Positions 23,970 to 32,897 of a DNA stretch of 64,000 bases are shown piece after piece. The position numbers were made by a program, and so were the translations under genes. This DNA comes from Amycolatopsis roodepoortensis (GTDB lineage Bacteria; Actinomycetota; Actinomycetes; Mycobacteriales; Pseudonocardiaceae), in assembly GCF_014873915.1 (NCBI RefSeq), contig NZ_JADBEJ010000005.1, forward strand, positions 2,604,001 to 2,668,000, written 5' to 3'. Positions within the stretch are counted from its first letter, which is position 1, and each line of letters opens with the position of its first letter. Below the pieces are notes generated by a model, which ran no database searches, was not told the DNA's origin, and worked only from the letters and a program-made list of their open reading frames with translations.

Positions 23970-26339
23970 GTGAGCGTGCAGGGCCTGCAGACAGTCGAGC
24001 AGAAGATCGCCGAAGAACTCGGTGTGCGCGAAGGGCAGGTCAAGGCGGCCGTCGACCTGCTGGACGGCGGATCGACCGTGCCGTTCATCGCCCGGTACCG
24101 CAAAGAGGTCACCGGGATGCTGGACGACACCCAGTTGCGCACCCTCGAAGAACGCCTCCGCTACCTGCGGGAACTCGGCGAGCGCAAGGTCGCGGTGCTG
24201 GAGTCGATCCGCAGCCAGGGCAAGCTGGACGAGGCGCTCGAAGCGTCGATCATGGCGGCGGACACCAAGTCCCGCCTCGAAGACATCTACCTGCCGTACA
24301 AGCCCAAGCGGCGGACGAAGGCGATGATCGCCCGCGAGGCCGGCCTGGAGCCGCTCGCCGACGGGCTGCTGAGCGACCCGAACACCGACCCGCAGGCCGC
24401 CGCCGCGGTGTTCGTCGACGCCGACAAGGGCGTCGCGGACGCGCAGGCCGCGCTCGACGGCGCCCGCGCGATCCTCGTCGAACGCTTCGCCGAGGACGCC
24501 GACCTGATCGGGGAACTGCGCGAGAAGATGTGGGCGGAAGGGCGTCTGGCCTCGAAGGTCCGTGACGGCAAGGCCGAGGAGGGCGCGAAGTTCTCCGACT
24601 ACTTCGACTTCTCCGAGCCCTACACGAAGCTCCCCTCGCACCGCATCCTCGCGATGTTCCGCGGTGAGAAAGAGGAGATCCTCGACCTCACGATGGAGTC
24701 CGAAGAACCTTCGGAGGAACCGAAGACCGGGCCGACCGAGTACGAGAACCGCATCGCCCACAAGTTCGGCATCTCGAACGAAGGCCGCCCGGCCGACAAG
24801 TGGCTCGGCGACACCGTCCGCTGGGCGTGGCGCACGAAGATCCTGCTGCACCTGGGCATCGACCTGCGGATGCGGCTGCGCCAGTCGGCCGAGGACGACG
24901 CCGTCCGCGTGTTCGCCGCGAACCTGCGCGACCTGCTGCTCGCCGCCCCGGCCGGCACGCGCGCCACGATGGGCCTCGACCCGGGCTTCCGCACCGGCGT
25001 CAAGGTCGCCGTCGTCGACGCGACCGGCAAGGTCGTCGCCACCCACGTGATCTACCCGCACCAGCCCGCGAACAAATGGGACCAGTCCATCGCCGAACTC
25101 GCCGCGCTGTGCGCCCGGCACAAGGTGGACCTGATCTCGATCGGCAACGGCACCGCGTCGCGCGAGACCGACAAGCTGGCGGGCGAACTGATCAAGAAGC
25201 ACCCGGAACTGAAGCTGACGAAGGCCGTCGTCTCCGAGGCCGGCGCGTCGGTCTACTCGGCGTCGGCGTTCGCTTCGCAGGAGCTGCCGGGCATGGACGT
25301 CTCGCTGCGCGGCGCGGTCTCCATCGCGCGCCGGCTGCAGGACCCGCTGGCGGAACTGGTGAAGATCGATCCGAAGTCGATCGGGGTCGGGCAGTACCAG
25401 CACGACCTGTCCGAGATCTCGCTGTCGCGTTCACTCGACGCGGTGGTCGAAGACTGTGTGAACGCCGTCGGCGTGGACGTCAACACCGCGTCGGCGCCGC
25501 TGCTGACCCGCGTCTCGGGTATCACGACGACCCTGGCGGAGAACATCGTCGCGCACCGCGACGAGAACGGGCCGTTCAAGACGCGCAGCGGGCTCAAGGA
25601 GGTCGCGCGGCTCGGTCCCAAGGCCTTCGAGCAGTGCGCGGGCTTCCTCCGGATCCCGGACGGCGACGACCCGCTCGACTCGTCCTCGGTGCACCCGGAG
25701 GCGTATCCGGTGGTGCGGCGGATCCTGTCCTCCACCGGTACCGACATCCGTTCGCTGATCGGCAACACGCGGACACTGCAAGCGCTGAAGCCCACGGAGT
25801 TCGTCGACGACACCTTCGGTCTCCCGACGGTGACCGACATCCTCGCCGAGCTTGAAAAGCCTGGCCGCGACCCGCGTCCGGCGTTCAAGACCGCGACCTT
25901 CGCCGACGGCGTCGAGAAGATCGGCGACCTCAAGCCGGGTATGCGGCTGGAAGGTGTCGTGACGAACGTGGCCGCGTTCGGCGCGTTCATCGACGTCGGC
26001 GTGCACCAGGACGGCCTCGCGCACGTCTCGGCGCTGTCGAAGAACTTCGTCAAGGACCCCCGCGAGGTCGTGAAGCCGGGCGACATCGTCAAGGTGAAGG
26101 TGCTGGAGGTCGACGTACCGCGCAAGCGGATCTCGCTGACCCTGCGGCTGGACGACGAGCCCGGCAAGCCCGCCCGCGAGCAGGGCGGCGGTCGGGACCG
26201 CGGCCAGGGCGGCCAGCGTCAGGGCGGCGGTCAGCGTGGCGGCCAGGGCGGCCGTGGTGGCGGCCGGGACCGCGGCGGCAACTCCGGTGGCGGCGGCGCC
26301 ATGGCGGACGCGCTCCGGAAGGCCGGCTTCGGCAAGTAA
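23970..26339 (+). CDS. tex: Tex family RNA-binding transcription accessory protein
   Basis: A 789-residue Tex protein. The N-terminal helical Tex_N region (VPFIARYRKEVTGMLDD) is followed by a YqgF/RNase-H-like domain (MGLDPGFRTGVKVAVVD, SEAGASVYSAS), helix-hairpin-helix modules (VDVNTASAPLLTRVSG), an S1 RNA-binding domain (GMRLEGVVTNVAAFGAFIDVG) and a Gly/Arg/Gln-rich C-terminal tail. It binds RNA polymerase or nucleic acid and affects transcription. Three in-frame GTGs lie close together; 23970 is preferred because AGGAG ends seven bases before it. A dispersed palindrome follows. Confidence 0.93.
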   Translation: MSVQGLQTVEQKIAEELGVREGQVKAAVDLLDGGSTVPFIARYRKEVTGMLDDTQLRTLEERLRYLRELGERKVAVLESIRSQGKLDEALEASIMAADTKSRLEDIYLPYKPKRRTKAMIAREAGLEPLADGLLSDPNTDPQAAAAVFVDADKGVADAQAALDGARAILVERFAEDADLIGELREKMWAEGRLASKVRDGKAEEGAKFSDYFDFSEPYTKLPSHRILAMFRGEKEEILDLTMESEEPSEEPKTGPTEYENRIAHKFGISNEGRPADKWLGDTVRWAWRTKILLHLGIDLRMRLRQSAEDDAVRVFAANLRDLLLAAPAGTRATMGLDPGFRTGVKVAVVDATGKVVATHVIYPHQPANKWDQSIAELAALCARHKVDLISIGNGTASRETDKLAGELIKKHPELKLTKAVVSEAGASVYSASAFASQELPGMDVSLRGAVSIARRLQDPLAELVKIDPKSIGVGQYQHDLSEISLSRSLDAVVEDCVNAVGVDVNTASAPLLTRVSGITTTLAENIVAHRDENGPFKTRSGLKEVARLGPKAFEQCAGFLRIPDGDDPLDSSSVHPEAYPVVRRILSSTGTDIRSLIGNTRTLQALKPTEFVDDTFGLPTVTDILAELEKPGRDPRPAFKTATFADGVEKIGDLKPGMRLEGVVTNVAAFGAFIDVGVHQDGLAHVSALSKNFVKDPREVVKPGDIVKVKVLEVDVPRKRISLTLRLDDEPGKPAREQGGGRDRGQGGQRQGGGQRGGQGGRGGGRDRGGNSGGGGAMADALRKAGFGK

Positions 26340-26351
26340 GGTCACTTTGCG

Positions 26352-26400
26352 CGTGAAGGCCCCCTTCCCTCGGCTGAGCCGAGGGAAGGGGGCCTTCACG
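26352..26400. terminator. Perfect 24-bp-arm palindrome, bidirectional terminator, family C
   Basis: Arms of 24 bases (26352-26375 and 26377-26400) read GAAGGCCCCCTTCCCTCGG outward from the centre TGA. It sits between the convergent ends of tex and the acyl-CoA dehydrogenase gene. A copy identical over these 49 bases occurs at 63896-63944, inside 63893-63947. Confidence 0.78.
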
Positions 26401-26405
26401 GGACT

Positions 26406-28136
26406 TTACGGATTCATCGCGTAGGCGCCCGAGAGATCGCGGACCAGGGACCACACGTGGTCGAAGCGCGCCGCGTCCACGACCGGCTTCCGAATCGAAG
26501 CCAGCGCGAGCGCCTGCTGCGCGTCCGTCGAGGACGCCTTCCCGTGCAGCTCGATCGCGGTGAGGCTGAAGTCCTGCACCAGGATGGCGAAGATCTGGTC
26601 GACGACCTCGGTCTCGATCCCGGTGATCTCGGCCTGCTCCAGCACCAGCTGCCCGTAGACGACCAGCGTGAACAGCTCGGTCAGCGCGAGGCCGAAGTCG
26701 ATGTCCTGCTGCTGCGCCTCGTCCGGAGCCGCGTCGGTGAACAGCTTCACCAGCGCCTCGGCCTGCTCGGTGAACCGCGCGACGTTCGGGATCGCGGACG
26801 CCTTGGCGTACGCCTCGCGCCAGTCGTGGAACCGCACCTTGGACAGCCCACGCGCGGGGCCCTGGCGGAACAGGAACTCGTCGTCGGCCGCGTCGGACCG
26901 GGTCGGCACCGGCTCGTAGGCCTGCGGCGCGAACAGGTACGCGGGCACGAACTTCGCGATCAGCGCGAGGTTCACCGCCACCGTGCCTTCCAGCTTCGGC
27001 AGGCCGTCGATGTCGTTCTTGGACATCGCGAGGTACGTGTCCGCCTCGAATCCCTTGGCCGCCACCACATCCGCGACCAGGCCGATGACCTTCTGCGCCT
27101 CGGTGGTCACCTTCATCTTGGTGATCGGGTTGAACAGCAGGTACCGGCGGTCGTCCGCGTTCGCGCTACGGAAGTAGTCCACGGCACGGTCGGAGAACAG
27201 CTTCATCGCGACGAGCCGCGCGTACGCCTCGACGAATTCCCGGCGCACGTGCGGGAAATCGGTGACCTTCTTGCCGTAGAGCACCCGGTTGTGCGCGTGC
27301 GTGATCGCCTCGTACAGCGAGTGCGTCGACATCCCGATGCCGCCGAAGCACAGGTTGAACTTGCCGATGTTGACCGTGTTCAGCGCCGCGGAGAACGCGT
27401 CCGCGCCGACGTGCAGAATGTCCTCTTCGGACACCGGATAGTCGTTCAGCTCGAATTCGGCGACGTACATCTGCGACGGCACGACGTTCTTCACCACGCG
27501 GTAGTTCGGGTGTTCCGAGTCCGCGTAGAAGAACACGTACTGGTCCGGGCCTTCGACGCCGTCGATGCGGCCGAACACCGACACCGTCCGCGCGCAGTTG
27601 CCGTTGCCGATGTAGTACTTCGACCCGTTCGCGCGGTAGCCGCCCATGCCGTCCGGGGTGAGCACGAGGTCCGACGAGTAGATGTCGGCCCCGTGCTCCT
27701 TTTCGGACAGTCCGAACGCGGCGACGCCGCCGGCCGCGAGCGAGTCCGCCGCGCGTTTGCGGGCGGCCTCGTTCGCGCTCTGCCACACCGGGCCCAGGCC
27801 GAGGATGGTGACCTGCCACGGGTACCAGTAGTTCAAGCCGTAGAAACCGAGGATTTCCGACAGCGCCGCGACCCGCGCGGTGTCCCAGCGCTTGTCGGGG
27901 TTCCCCTCGGCGTTCGCGCCAGGAGTGAGGAACGTCGAGAACAGGCCTTCCTTGCCCGCGAACTCGATGAAGTCCGCGTAGAAGGTCCGGTCGTGGTAGT
28001 CCTCGACGAGCTTGCGCTTGCCACGCTGTTCGAACCACTCGATGGTGGCACGCAACAGGCGACGCGTCTCCGGGTCGAACTGCCGTGGGTCGTACCCACC
28101 CGGGTTCAGCAACAACGCGGTCGCCTTTTCGCTCAT
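26406..28136 (-). CDS. Acyl-CoA dehydrogenase
   Basis: A 576-residue member of the large acyl-CoA dehydrogenase type: an N-terminal helical domain (WFEQRGKRKLVEDYHD), FAD-binding mid domain (FGLSEKEHGADIYSSDL, GNGNCARTVSVFGRI), then a C-terminal four-helix region and an extra ~150-residue helical tail. It oxidises acyl-CoA to enoyl-CoA; chain specificity cannot be told. The ATG at 28136 has CCAGGAG five bases upstream and is preferred to a GTG two codons earlier. A TetR-type inverted repeat lies 21 bp upstream, inside the end of the serine-hydrolase gene, so an internal promoter is likely. Confidence 0.88.
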   Translation of the reverse strand: MSEKATALLLNPGGYDPRQFDPETRRLLRATIEWFEQRGKRKLVEDYHDRTFYADFIEFAGKEGLFSTFLTPGANAEGNPDKRWDTARVAALSEILGFYGLNYWYPWQVTILGLGPVWQSANEAARKRAADSLAAGGVAAFGLSEKEHGADIYSSDLVLTPDGMGGYRANGSKYYIGNGNCARTVSVFGRIDGVEGPDQYVFFYADSEHPNYRVVKNVVPSQMYVAEFELNDYPVSEEDILHVGADAFSAALNTVNIGKFNLCFGGIGMSTHSLYEAITHAHNRVLYGKKVTDFPHVRREFVEAYARLVAMKLFSDRAVDYFRSANADDRRYLLFNPITKMKVTTEAQKVIGLVADVVAAKGFEADTYLAMSKNDIDGLPKLEGTVAVNLALIAKFVPAYLFAPQAYEPVPTRSDAADDEFLFRQGPARGLSKVRFHDWREAYAKASAIPNVARFTEQAEALVKLFTDAAPDEAQQQDIDFGLALTELFTLVVYGQLVLEQAEITGIETEVVDQIFAILVQDFSLTAIELHGKASSTDAQQALALASIRKPVVDAARFDHVWSLVRDLSGAYAMNP

Positions 28137-28157
28137 GGTCACTCCTGGTCAGCCGAA

Positions 28158-28173
28158 GTTACTACCCGGTAAC
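28158..28173. promoter_or_regulatory. Inverted repeat, probable TetR operator of the acyl-CoA dehydrogenase
   Basis: GTTACTACCCGGTAAC has GTTAC and GTAAC half-sites. It lies 22-37 bp upstream of the acyl-CoA dehydrogenase start and covers the stop codon and last codons of the upstream serine-hydrolase gene. Such sites near fatty-acid degradation genes are usually bound by TetR-type regulators; the actual regulator is unknown. Confidence 0.45.
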
Positions 28174-29499
28174 CGTAGCGCCTCGCTTCGCCGTCCGGCC
28201 ACCGAACTCGATCGAAGTCACCCGTCCACGCTCGTCGCGAAGGAAACGCGCGGTGGGTTTACGGGTATCGGCGGCGGGGGCGATCGCGTCGCCGCCCACG
28301 AAAACGGCCTCGAACGGCGGCGGTGAGGGGAAACCCTCGACGTCGGCGACCAGCTGGGCCCAGAGGGCGCCGTCGCGGCCCTCGACCACGAACGCCAGGT
28401 CACCGGTCTGGTAGCGGCCCAGGTACTCGGCGATGTCCGGCTGCCGCACCGGCGGCGGGGTCGCGAGCGGCGGCAGCCCGACCAGGTGTTCCAGGCACCA
28501 GGTGACGATCTTCGCGCCCAGCGCGGACCCGCCCGCGCTGTTGGTCAGCACCGTGACGGCGAAATCGTGTTCCGGCAGGGTGACGAAGTCCGACAGCTGC
28601 AGGTTGCTCACGTTGCCGCCGTGCCGGACCAGCCGGGCGGCGCCATGGGTCGTGTGCAGCCAGCTCAGCCCGACCTCCTCGAACCCCAGCGCGGCTTTGC
28701 GTTGCGGCGCGCGCATGAGGTCGCGGGTGGCTTCGCTGATCGGCGGCTCGCCCTCGGCTTCGCCGGTCAGGAAGAACTGGGCCCATTTCAGCTGGTCTCC
28801 CGCCGTCGACCACAGCCCGCCGCTCGCGCTGTCCGCACGGGTGAGTCCCACGGTGTGCTCGACCGCCGGTTCGCCGTCGCGCAGCACGTGTCCGACGGCG
28901 TGACGGCGCGTGAGCACTTCCCACGGCAGGTAATACGACTCGGTCATGCCGAGCGGTTCGAGCAGGCGGGCGCGGACCACGTCCTCGAAGGGTTCGCCCG
29001 CCACCACCTCGACGACTCGTCCGGCCAGCTGGAATCCGGCGTTGCAGTAGGAGAACACCTCACCGGGCGGGAAGTTCTGCGGCAGGTCGCCGAACTTCGC
29101 GACCGCGAGGGCCAGCGCGTCGTCACCCCACCCGGTGGTGAAGTCGACGTCGCCGAGGAAACCGGCGGAATGCGTGAGCAGATGACGCAGGGTCACCGTC
29201 TTGCGTGCCACCGGATCCGCCAGCGGGAGATCGGGAACGTAGTCGACGACCGGCCTGTCGAGATCGAGCACGCCGTCCTCGACCAGGGCCAGCACGGCGG
29301 CCGCGGCGAACGTCTTGCTGGTGGAGCCGATCATGAACAGGGTGCCGGAGTCGACCGGAAGCCCGGTGTCCACACTGGACACACCGGTGGCGAATACCGA
29401 CTCCTCGCCCCGGTAAGTCACCCCCACCACCGCCCCGGGGACGTTCGCGCGACGCGCCTCCTCGTCGAGCACCCCTTGCAGTTCCTGAACGTTCGGCAC
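28162..29499 (-). CDS. Serine hydrolase of the beta-lactamase / class C penicillin-binding family
   Basis: A 445-residue protein with the S-x-x-K nucleophile motif (IGSTSKTFAAAA, residue ~59) and Y-x-N motif (FSYCNAGFQLAG, ~150), then a C-terminal beta-domain from ~340. No signal peptide is visible, so it is probably a cytoplasmic esterase or peptidase rather than a secreted beta-lactamase. The GTG at 29499 is preceded by AGGGGA. It lies upstream of, and may be cotranscribed with, the acyl-CoA dehydrogenase (25-bp gap). Confidence 0.85.
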   Translation of the reverse strand: MPNVQELQGVLDEEARRANVPGAVVGVTYRGEESVFATGVSSVDTGLPVDSGTLFMIGSTSKTFAAAAVLALVEDGVLDLDRPVVDYVPDLPLADPVARKTVTLRHLLTHSAGFLGDVDFTTGWGDDALALAVAKFGDLPQNFPPGEVFSYCNAGFQLAGRVVEVVAGEPFEDVVRARLLEPLGMTESYYLPWEVLTRRHAVGHVLRDGEPAVEHTVGLTRADSASGGLWSTAGDQLKWAQFFLTGEAEGEPPISEATRDLMRAPQRKAALGFEEVGLSWLHTTHGAARLVRHGGNVSNLQLSDFVTLPEHDFAVTVLTNSAGGSALGAKIVTWCLEHLVGLPPLATPPPVRQPDIAEYLGRYQTGDLAFVVEGRDGALWAQLVADVEGFPSPPPFEAVFVGGDAIAPAADTRKPTARFLRDERGRVTSIEFGGRTAKRGATVTG

Positions 29500-29750
29500 C
29501 CGTGTCCCCTTTCGTCCGGTCGGGCCAGCGTTTCACCGCGACGCCGCCTCCGGCTCGTCCGAACCGACGAACATCACCGGGCCGGTGCGGGCGATATCAC
29601 GTAGCCCGGGAGATCACGACCCAGTACACTGGACGACGCGGTCCGCTCAGTTCTGCCTCGGGCCGCGTTTCGTTGTCGAAGACCACGCGCCGCGGCCCCC
29701 CGAGGTCTGCGCCGGGCAGGACAACCGTTCCTATCCTTACGGAGATACCA

Positions 29751-29767
29751 GGGCGCGCTTCGCGCCC
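29751..29767 (+). promoter_or_regulatory. Hairpin in the 5' region of the DEAD-box helicase gene
   Basis: GGGCGCG-CTT-CGCGCCC forms a 7-bp GC hairpin ending nine bases before the ATG at 29776. The 276-bp gap before the gene is long for this neighbourhood and otherwise shows no ORF I would accept. Helicase genes of this class often have structured leaders responsive to cold or autoregulation; here that is inference. Confidence 0.35.
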
Positions 29768-29775
29768 ACACGCTT

Positions 29776-31455
29776 ATGAGCACACCTACTTTCACCGAAC
29801 TCGGCCTGCCCAAGACCATCGTCGACGCGCTCGCCGAACAGGGCGTCACCAGCCCGTTCCCGATCCAGGCCGCCACGCTGCCGCATTCGCTGGCGGGCCG
29901 CGACGTCCTCGGCCGCGGCCGCACCGGCTCCGGCAAGACGTACGGCTTCGTGCTGCCCGTCCTCGCCCGGCTCGCCGAAGGCCCGACCCGCCGCCGCCCC
30001 GGCCGCCCGCGTGCGCTGGTCCTGGCGCCGACGCGCGAGCTGGCGACCCAGATCGAGGCGTCGTTCCTGCCGCTGGCCAAACCGCTCGGCCTCAAGGTCA
30101 CCACGATCTTCGGCGGCGTCAGCCCCAACCCGCAGATCACCCGGCTGCGTGACGGCGTCGACATCGTCGTCGCGTGCCCCGGCAGGCTCGCCGACCACAT
30201 GCGTTCCGGCGAGGCGAAGCTCGACCACATCGAGATCACCGTGCTGGACGAGGCCGACCACATGGCCGACCTCGGCTTCCTGCCCGACGTCCGGCGCATC
30301 ATGGCCGAGACGCCGGAGCGCGGGCAGCGGCTGCTGTTCTCCGCGACCCTCGACGCGGGTGTCGACGTGCTGGTCAAGCGCTTCATGCACGACCCGGTCA
30401 CGCACAGCGTCGACTCGGCCCAGTCGCCGGTCTCGACCATGAAGCACCACGTGCTGCACCTGGAGGAGACCCACCGGCTGCCGGTGCTGATCGACCTCAC
30501 CGCCGCGCCGGGCCGCACGCTGGTGTTCACCCGCACTAAGCACCGCGCCAAGCAGCTGACGCGCAAGCTCATGGCCTCCGGCGTGCCGGCGGTCGAACTG
30601 CACGGCAACCTCGGCCAGACCGCGCGCACGCGCAACCTGGAGGCGTTCGCCTCCGGCGCGGCGAAGACGCTGGTCGCCACCGACATCGCCGCGCGCGGGA
30701 TCCACGTCGACGACGTCACGCTGGTCATCCACGCCGACCCGCCGGTCGAGCACAAGGCGTACCTGCACCGCTCCGGCCGGACCGCGCGGGCCGGAGCGTC
30801 CGGCACCGTCGTCACGCTGATGACCGACGCGCAGGTCGGCGACGTCCGCGACCTCGCCCGCAAGGCGGGTATCAAGCCGACGACGACGCAGCTCGGCCCC
30901 GGCCACCCGCTGCTGTCGGAGCTGGCGCCCGGTGAGCGTTCGTTCACCGCGTCGCCGCGGCGGCCGATCGTGGACACGCGGCCGAAGCGGGTCAGCGCCA
31001 GCGGTGAGGCCATCCCGGGCAAGGGTGAGGACGAAGACCGGCCGGCCGGCGGTGGCCGTGGCGCCCGCGGTGGACGTGGCCGAGGCCCGTCCGCCGGTGG
31101 ACGCGGTGCTTCCGGTGGCGGCCGTGGTTCTTCTCGCGGCGGTCGCGACGCTTCCGGCCGCGCTTCCGACGGACGTTCGCGTCAGCCTCGCGCCGAGGGC
31201 GACCGCCGAGGTGCTCCCGCCGGCCAAGGCCGTCGCGCAGGCGAGCCCACTGGACGTCGGGAAGGCGCGCCCAAGGGCGGTGGCCAGGGCCGTCGCGCCG
31301 CCGACTCCCAGCCGCGCCGCGGCTCCGGTGCCGCCAAGTCCCAGTCCAGCCGGGCCCAGTCCTCGCGGACCCAGTCCGGCGGTGCTCCGGCCCGTCGCGG
31401 CGGTGCCGCCGCGTTCTCCTCCGGGACCCGCGCCGGCTCGCGCCGCTCGCGCTGA
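29776..31455 (+). CDS. DEAD-box RNA helicase with RGG-rich tail
   Basis: A 559-residue ATP-dependent RNA helicase of the RhlE/DeaD group. In order are the Q-motif region (FTELGLPKTIVDALAEQGV), Walker A RTGSGKT (~52), PTRELATQIE, VLDEADHMADLG (DEAD box, ~158), FSATL, LVFTRTK, VATDIAARGIHV and HRSGRTARAG. The C-terminal ~140 residues are Gly/Arg/Ser-rich with RGG-like repeats. It remodels RNA in ribosome assembly or cold adaptation. The ATG at 29776 lacks a strong Shine-Dalgarno; the leader contains a GC hairpin. It is followed by the 21-bp CACGTG array. Confidence 0.92.
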   Translation: MSTPTFTELGLPKTIVDALAEQGVTSPFPIQAATLPHSLAGRDVLGRGRTGSGKTYGFVLPVLARLAEGPTRRRPGRPRALVLAPTRELATQIEASFLPLAKPLGLKVTTIFGGVSPNPQITRLRDGVDIVVACPGRLADHMRSGEAKLDHIEITVLDEADHMADLGFLPDVRRIMAETPERGQRLLFSATLDAGVDVLVKRFMHDPVTHSVDSAQSPVSTMKHHVLHLEETHRLPVLIDLTAAPGRTLVFTRTKHRAKQLTRKLMASGVPAVELHGNLGQTARTRNLEAFASGAAKTLVATDIAARGIHVDDVTLVIHADPPVEHKAYLHRSGRTARAGASGTVVTLMTDAQVGDVRDLARKAGIKPTTTQLGPGHPLLSELAPGERSFTASPRRPIVDTRPKRVSASGEAIPGKGEDEDRPAGGGRGARGGRGRGPSAGGRGASGGGRGSSRGGRDASGRASDGRSRQPRAEGDRRGAPAGQGRRAGEPTGRREGAPKGGGQGRRAADSQPRRGSGAAKSQSSRAQSSRTQSGGAPARRGGAAAFSSGTRAGSRRSR

Positions 31456-31485
31456 CGCTCCTCCGCTCCCGTTACGCGAGTTACG

Positions 31486-31930
31486 CCTCCAAACACGCGA
31501 GTTACGCCTTCAATCACGTGAGTTACGCCCTCAAGCACGTGTGATCCGCTGGACGTCACGTGTGATCGGATGGACGACACTCGTGATCCGATGGACGACA
31601 CGTGAGTCGTCCGCCTGATCACGCGTGTCGTCCGTTCAATCACGCGTGTCGTCCAGCAGATCACATGAGTCGGCCGCCGGATCACACGTGACGGCCGTCG
31701 GGACTCACGGGATTGAGGGCGGACACGCGTGATTGGGGGCGTAACTCACGTGACTGGGGGCGTAACTCGCGTGGTTGGGGGCGTGACTCGCGTGATTGGG
31801 GGCGTAACTCACGTGATTGGAGGCGGAACTCACGTGATTGGAGGCGGAACTCACGTGATTGAGGGCGTAACTCGCGTGGGTGGGGAAGTGACTCGCGTGG
31901 GTGGGAAGTGACTCGCGTGGAGGAGGGCGG
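31486..31930. repeat. Array of ~21-bp units centred on CACGTG-like sites
   Basis: The 476-bp gap between the convergent helicase and desaturase genes is a tandem array of about twenty 21-bp units. Left-side units read like CACGTGAGTTACGCCCTCAA and then drift (TGTCGTCCG variants). From about 31710 the units are in the opposite orientation, like CTCACGTGATTGGAGGCGGA. The palindromic core CACGTG or CACGCG recurs every 21 bp, two helical turns, so all cores face one side of the DNA. Because 21 is a multiple of three, it gives spurious heptapeptide ORFs on both strands. A shorter array of the same type lies at 59831-59897. Confidence 0.88.
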
Positions 31931-31931
31931 G

Positions 31932-32864
31932 TCAGGCCTGGCGGGCGGCGGCGCGCGCTTCGGCGGCCGCCCGACGCTCCTCGAAGCGCGAAGCCTGCGT
32001 GTCGAGGGCCTTCAGGAACTGGTCGAGTTCGTCCCGCGCCTTCTCCCCCACCTCGCCGAGCCCTTCGAGCTCGAAGATCTTCCACTGCCGCAGCAACGGC
32101 CAGATCACCTCGTCGTGGTGGATCCGCAGGTCGTAGATGCCCGCCTTCGCGATCAGCGCGGCCTTCCGCACGAAGCTCGGGATCACCGCCCCCGGCATCT
32201 GGAACTGGACGACCTCGTCGGTGATGGCGCGCATCATCGCGTCGGGTGAAAGCTCCAGCGACGCCTGCACCAGGTTCCGGTAGAAGAGCATGTGCAGGTT
32301 CTCGTCCATCGCGACCCGCGCGAGCAGCTTCTCGCACAGCGGATCCTGCGTGTACTTCCCGGTGTTGCGGTGCGAAATCCGCGTCGCCAGCTCCTGGAAG
32401 GACACGTACGCGAAGACGTTCAGCAGCTCCTTGTCGCCACTGTCGTACCCGGCCTGCATGGTCTCCATGCGCATCCGCTCCAGCTCGACCGGGTCCACCG
32501 CGCGCGTGACCAGCAGGTAGTCGCGGATGCAGATCCCGTGGCGGCCCTCTTCGGCGGTCCAGCGGTGCACCCACGTGCCCCACGCGCCGTCGCGGCCGAA
32601 GGCGCGCTCGATCTCTCGGTGGTAGCTCGGCAGGTTGTCCTCGGTGAGGAGGTTGACCTCCAACGACGTCCGCGCGATCGGCGACACCCGCGACTGCTCG
32701 GGATCCCAAGCCTCGCCGCCGAGATCGGCGAAGTTGCGGCCCTCGTCCCAGGGCACGTACTCGTGCGGCATCCATTCCTTGGCGACCGTGAGATGCCGGT
32801 TGAGGTTCTCCTCCACCGTCCCCTCGAGCTCGAGCATCAGCCGGGTGGTTTCGGGGACCGCCAT
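31932..32864 (-). CDS. Acyl-ACP desaturase, DesA-like
   Basis: A 310-residue soluble ferritin-like di-iron desaturase of the stearoyl-ACP desaturase family, as in mycobacterial DesA1/DesA2. Iron-ligand motifs are visible: EENLNRH near the N terminus, TAEEGRHG (E-E-x2-H) and AMDENLHMLFYRN (D-E-N-x-H). It introduces a double bond into acyl-ACP using O2 and ferredoxin. The ATG at 32864 is the only sensible start. A perfect 33-bp palindrome lies 34-66 bp upstream and is a probable operator. Its 3' end abuts the 21-bp array. Confidence 0.92.
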   Translation of the reverse strand: MAVPETTRLMLELEGTVEENLNRHLTVAKEWMPHEYVPWDEGRNFADLGGEAWDPEQSRVSPIARTSLEVNLLTEDNLPSYHREIERAFGRDGAWGTWVHRWTAEEGRHGICIRDYLLVTRAVDPVELERMRMETMQAGYDSGDKELLNVFAYVSFQELATRISHRNTGKYTQDPLCEKLLARVAMDENLHMLFYRNLVQASLELSPDAMMRAITDEVVQFQMPGAVIPSFVRKAALIAKAGIYDLRIHHDEVIWPLLRQWKIFELEGLGEVGEKARDELDQFLKALDTQASRFEERRAAAEARAAARQA

Positions 32865-32897
32865 GCGTCTCGTCCTTCCAGGGTACGGAAAACGCCT

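Noticed and set aside
29574..31227. Long minus-strand open frames of about 480-500 codons opposite the DEAD-box helicase
   Set aside because: They mirror the helicase codons at high GC; no recognisable domain and no start context. The same reasoning removes the other long antisense frames in the window.
31729..31911. Short plus-strand ORF encoding HVIGGVT-type heptapeptide repeats
   Set aside because: It is produced by the 21-bp period of the CACGTG array; similar heptad ORFs occur on the other strand, and no start signal is present.
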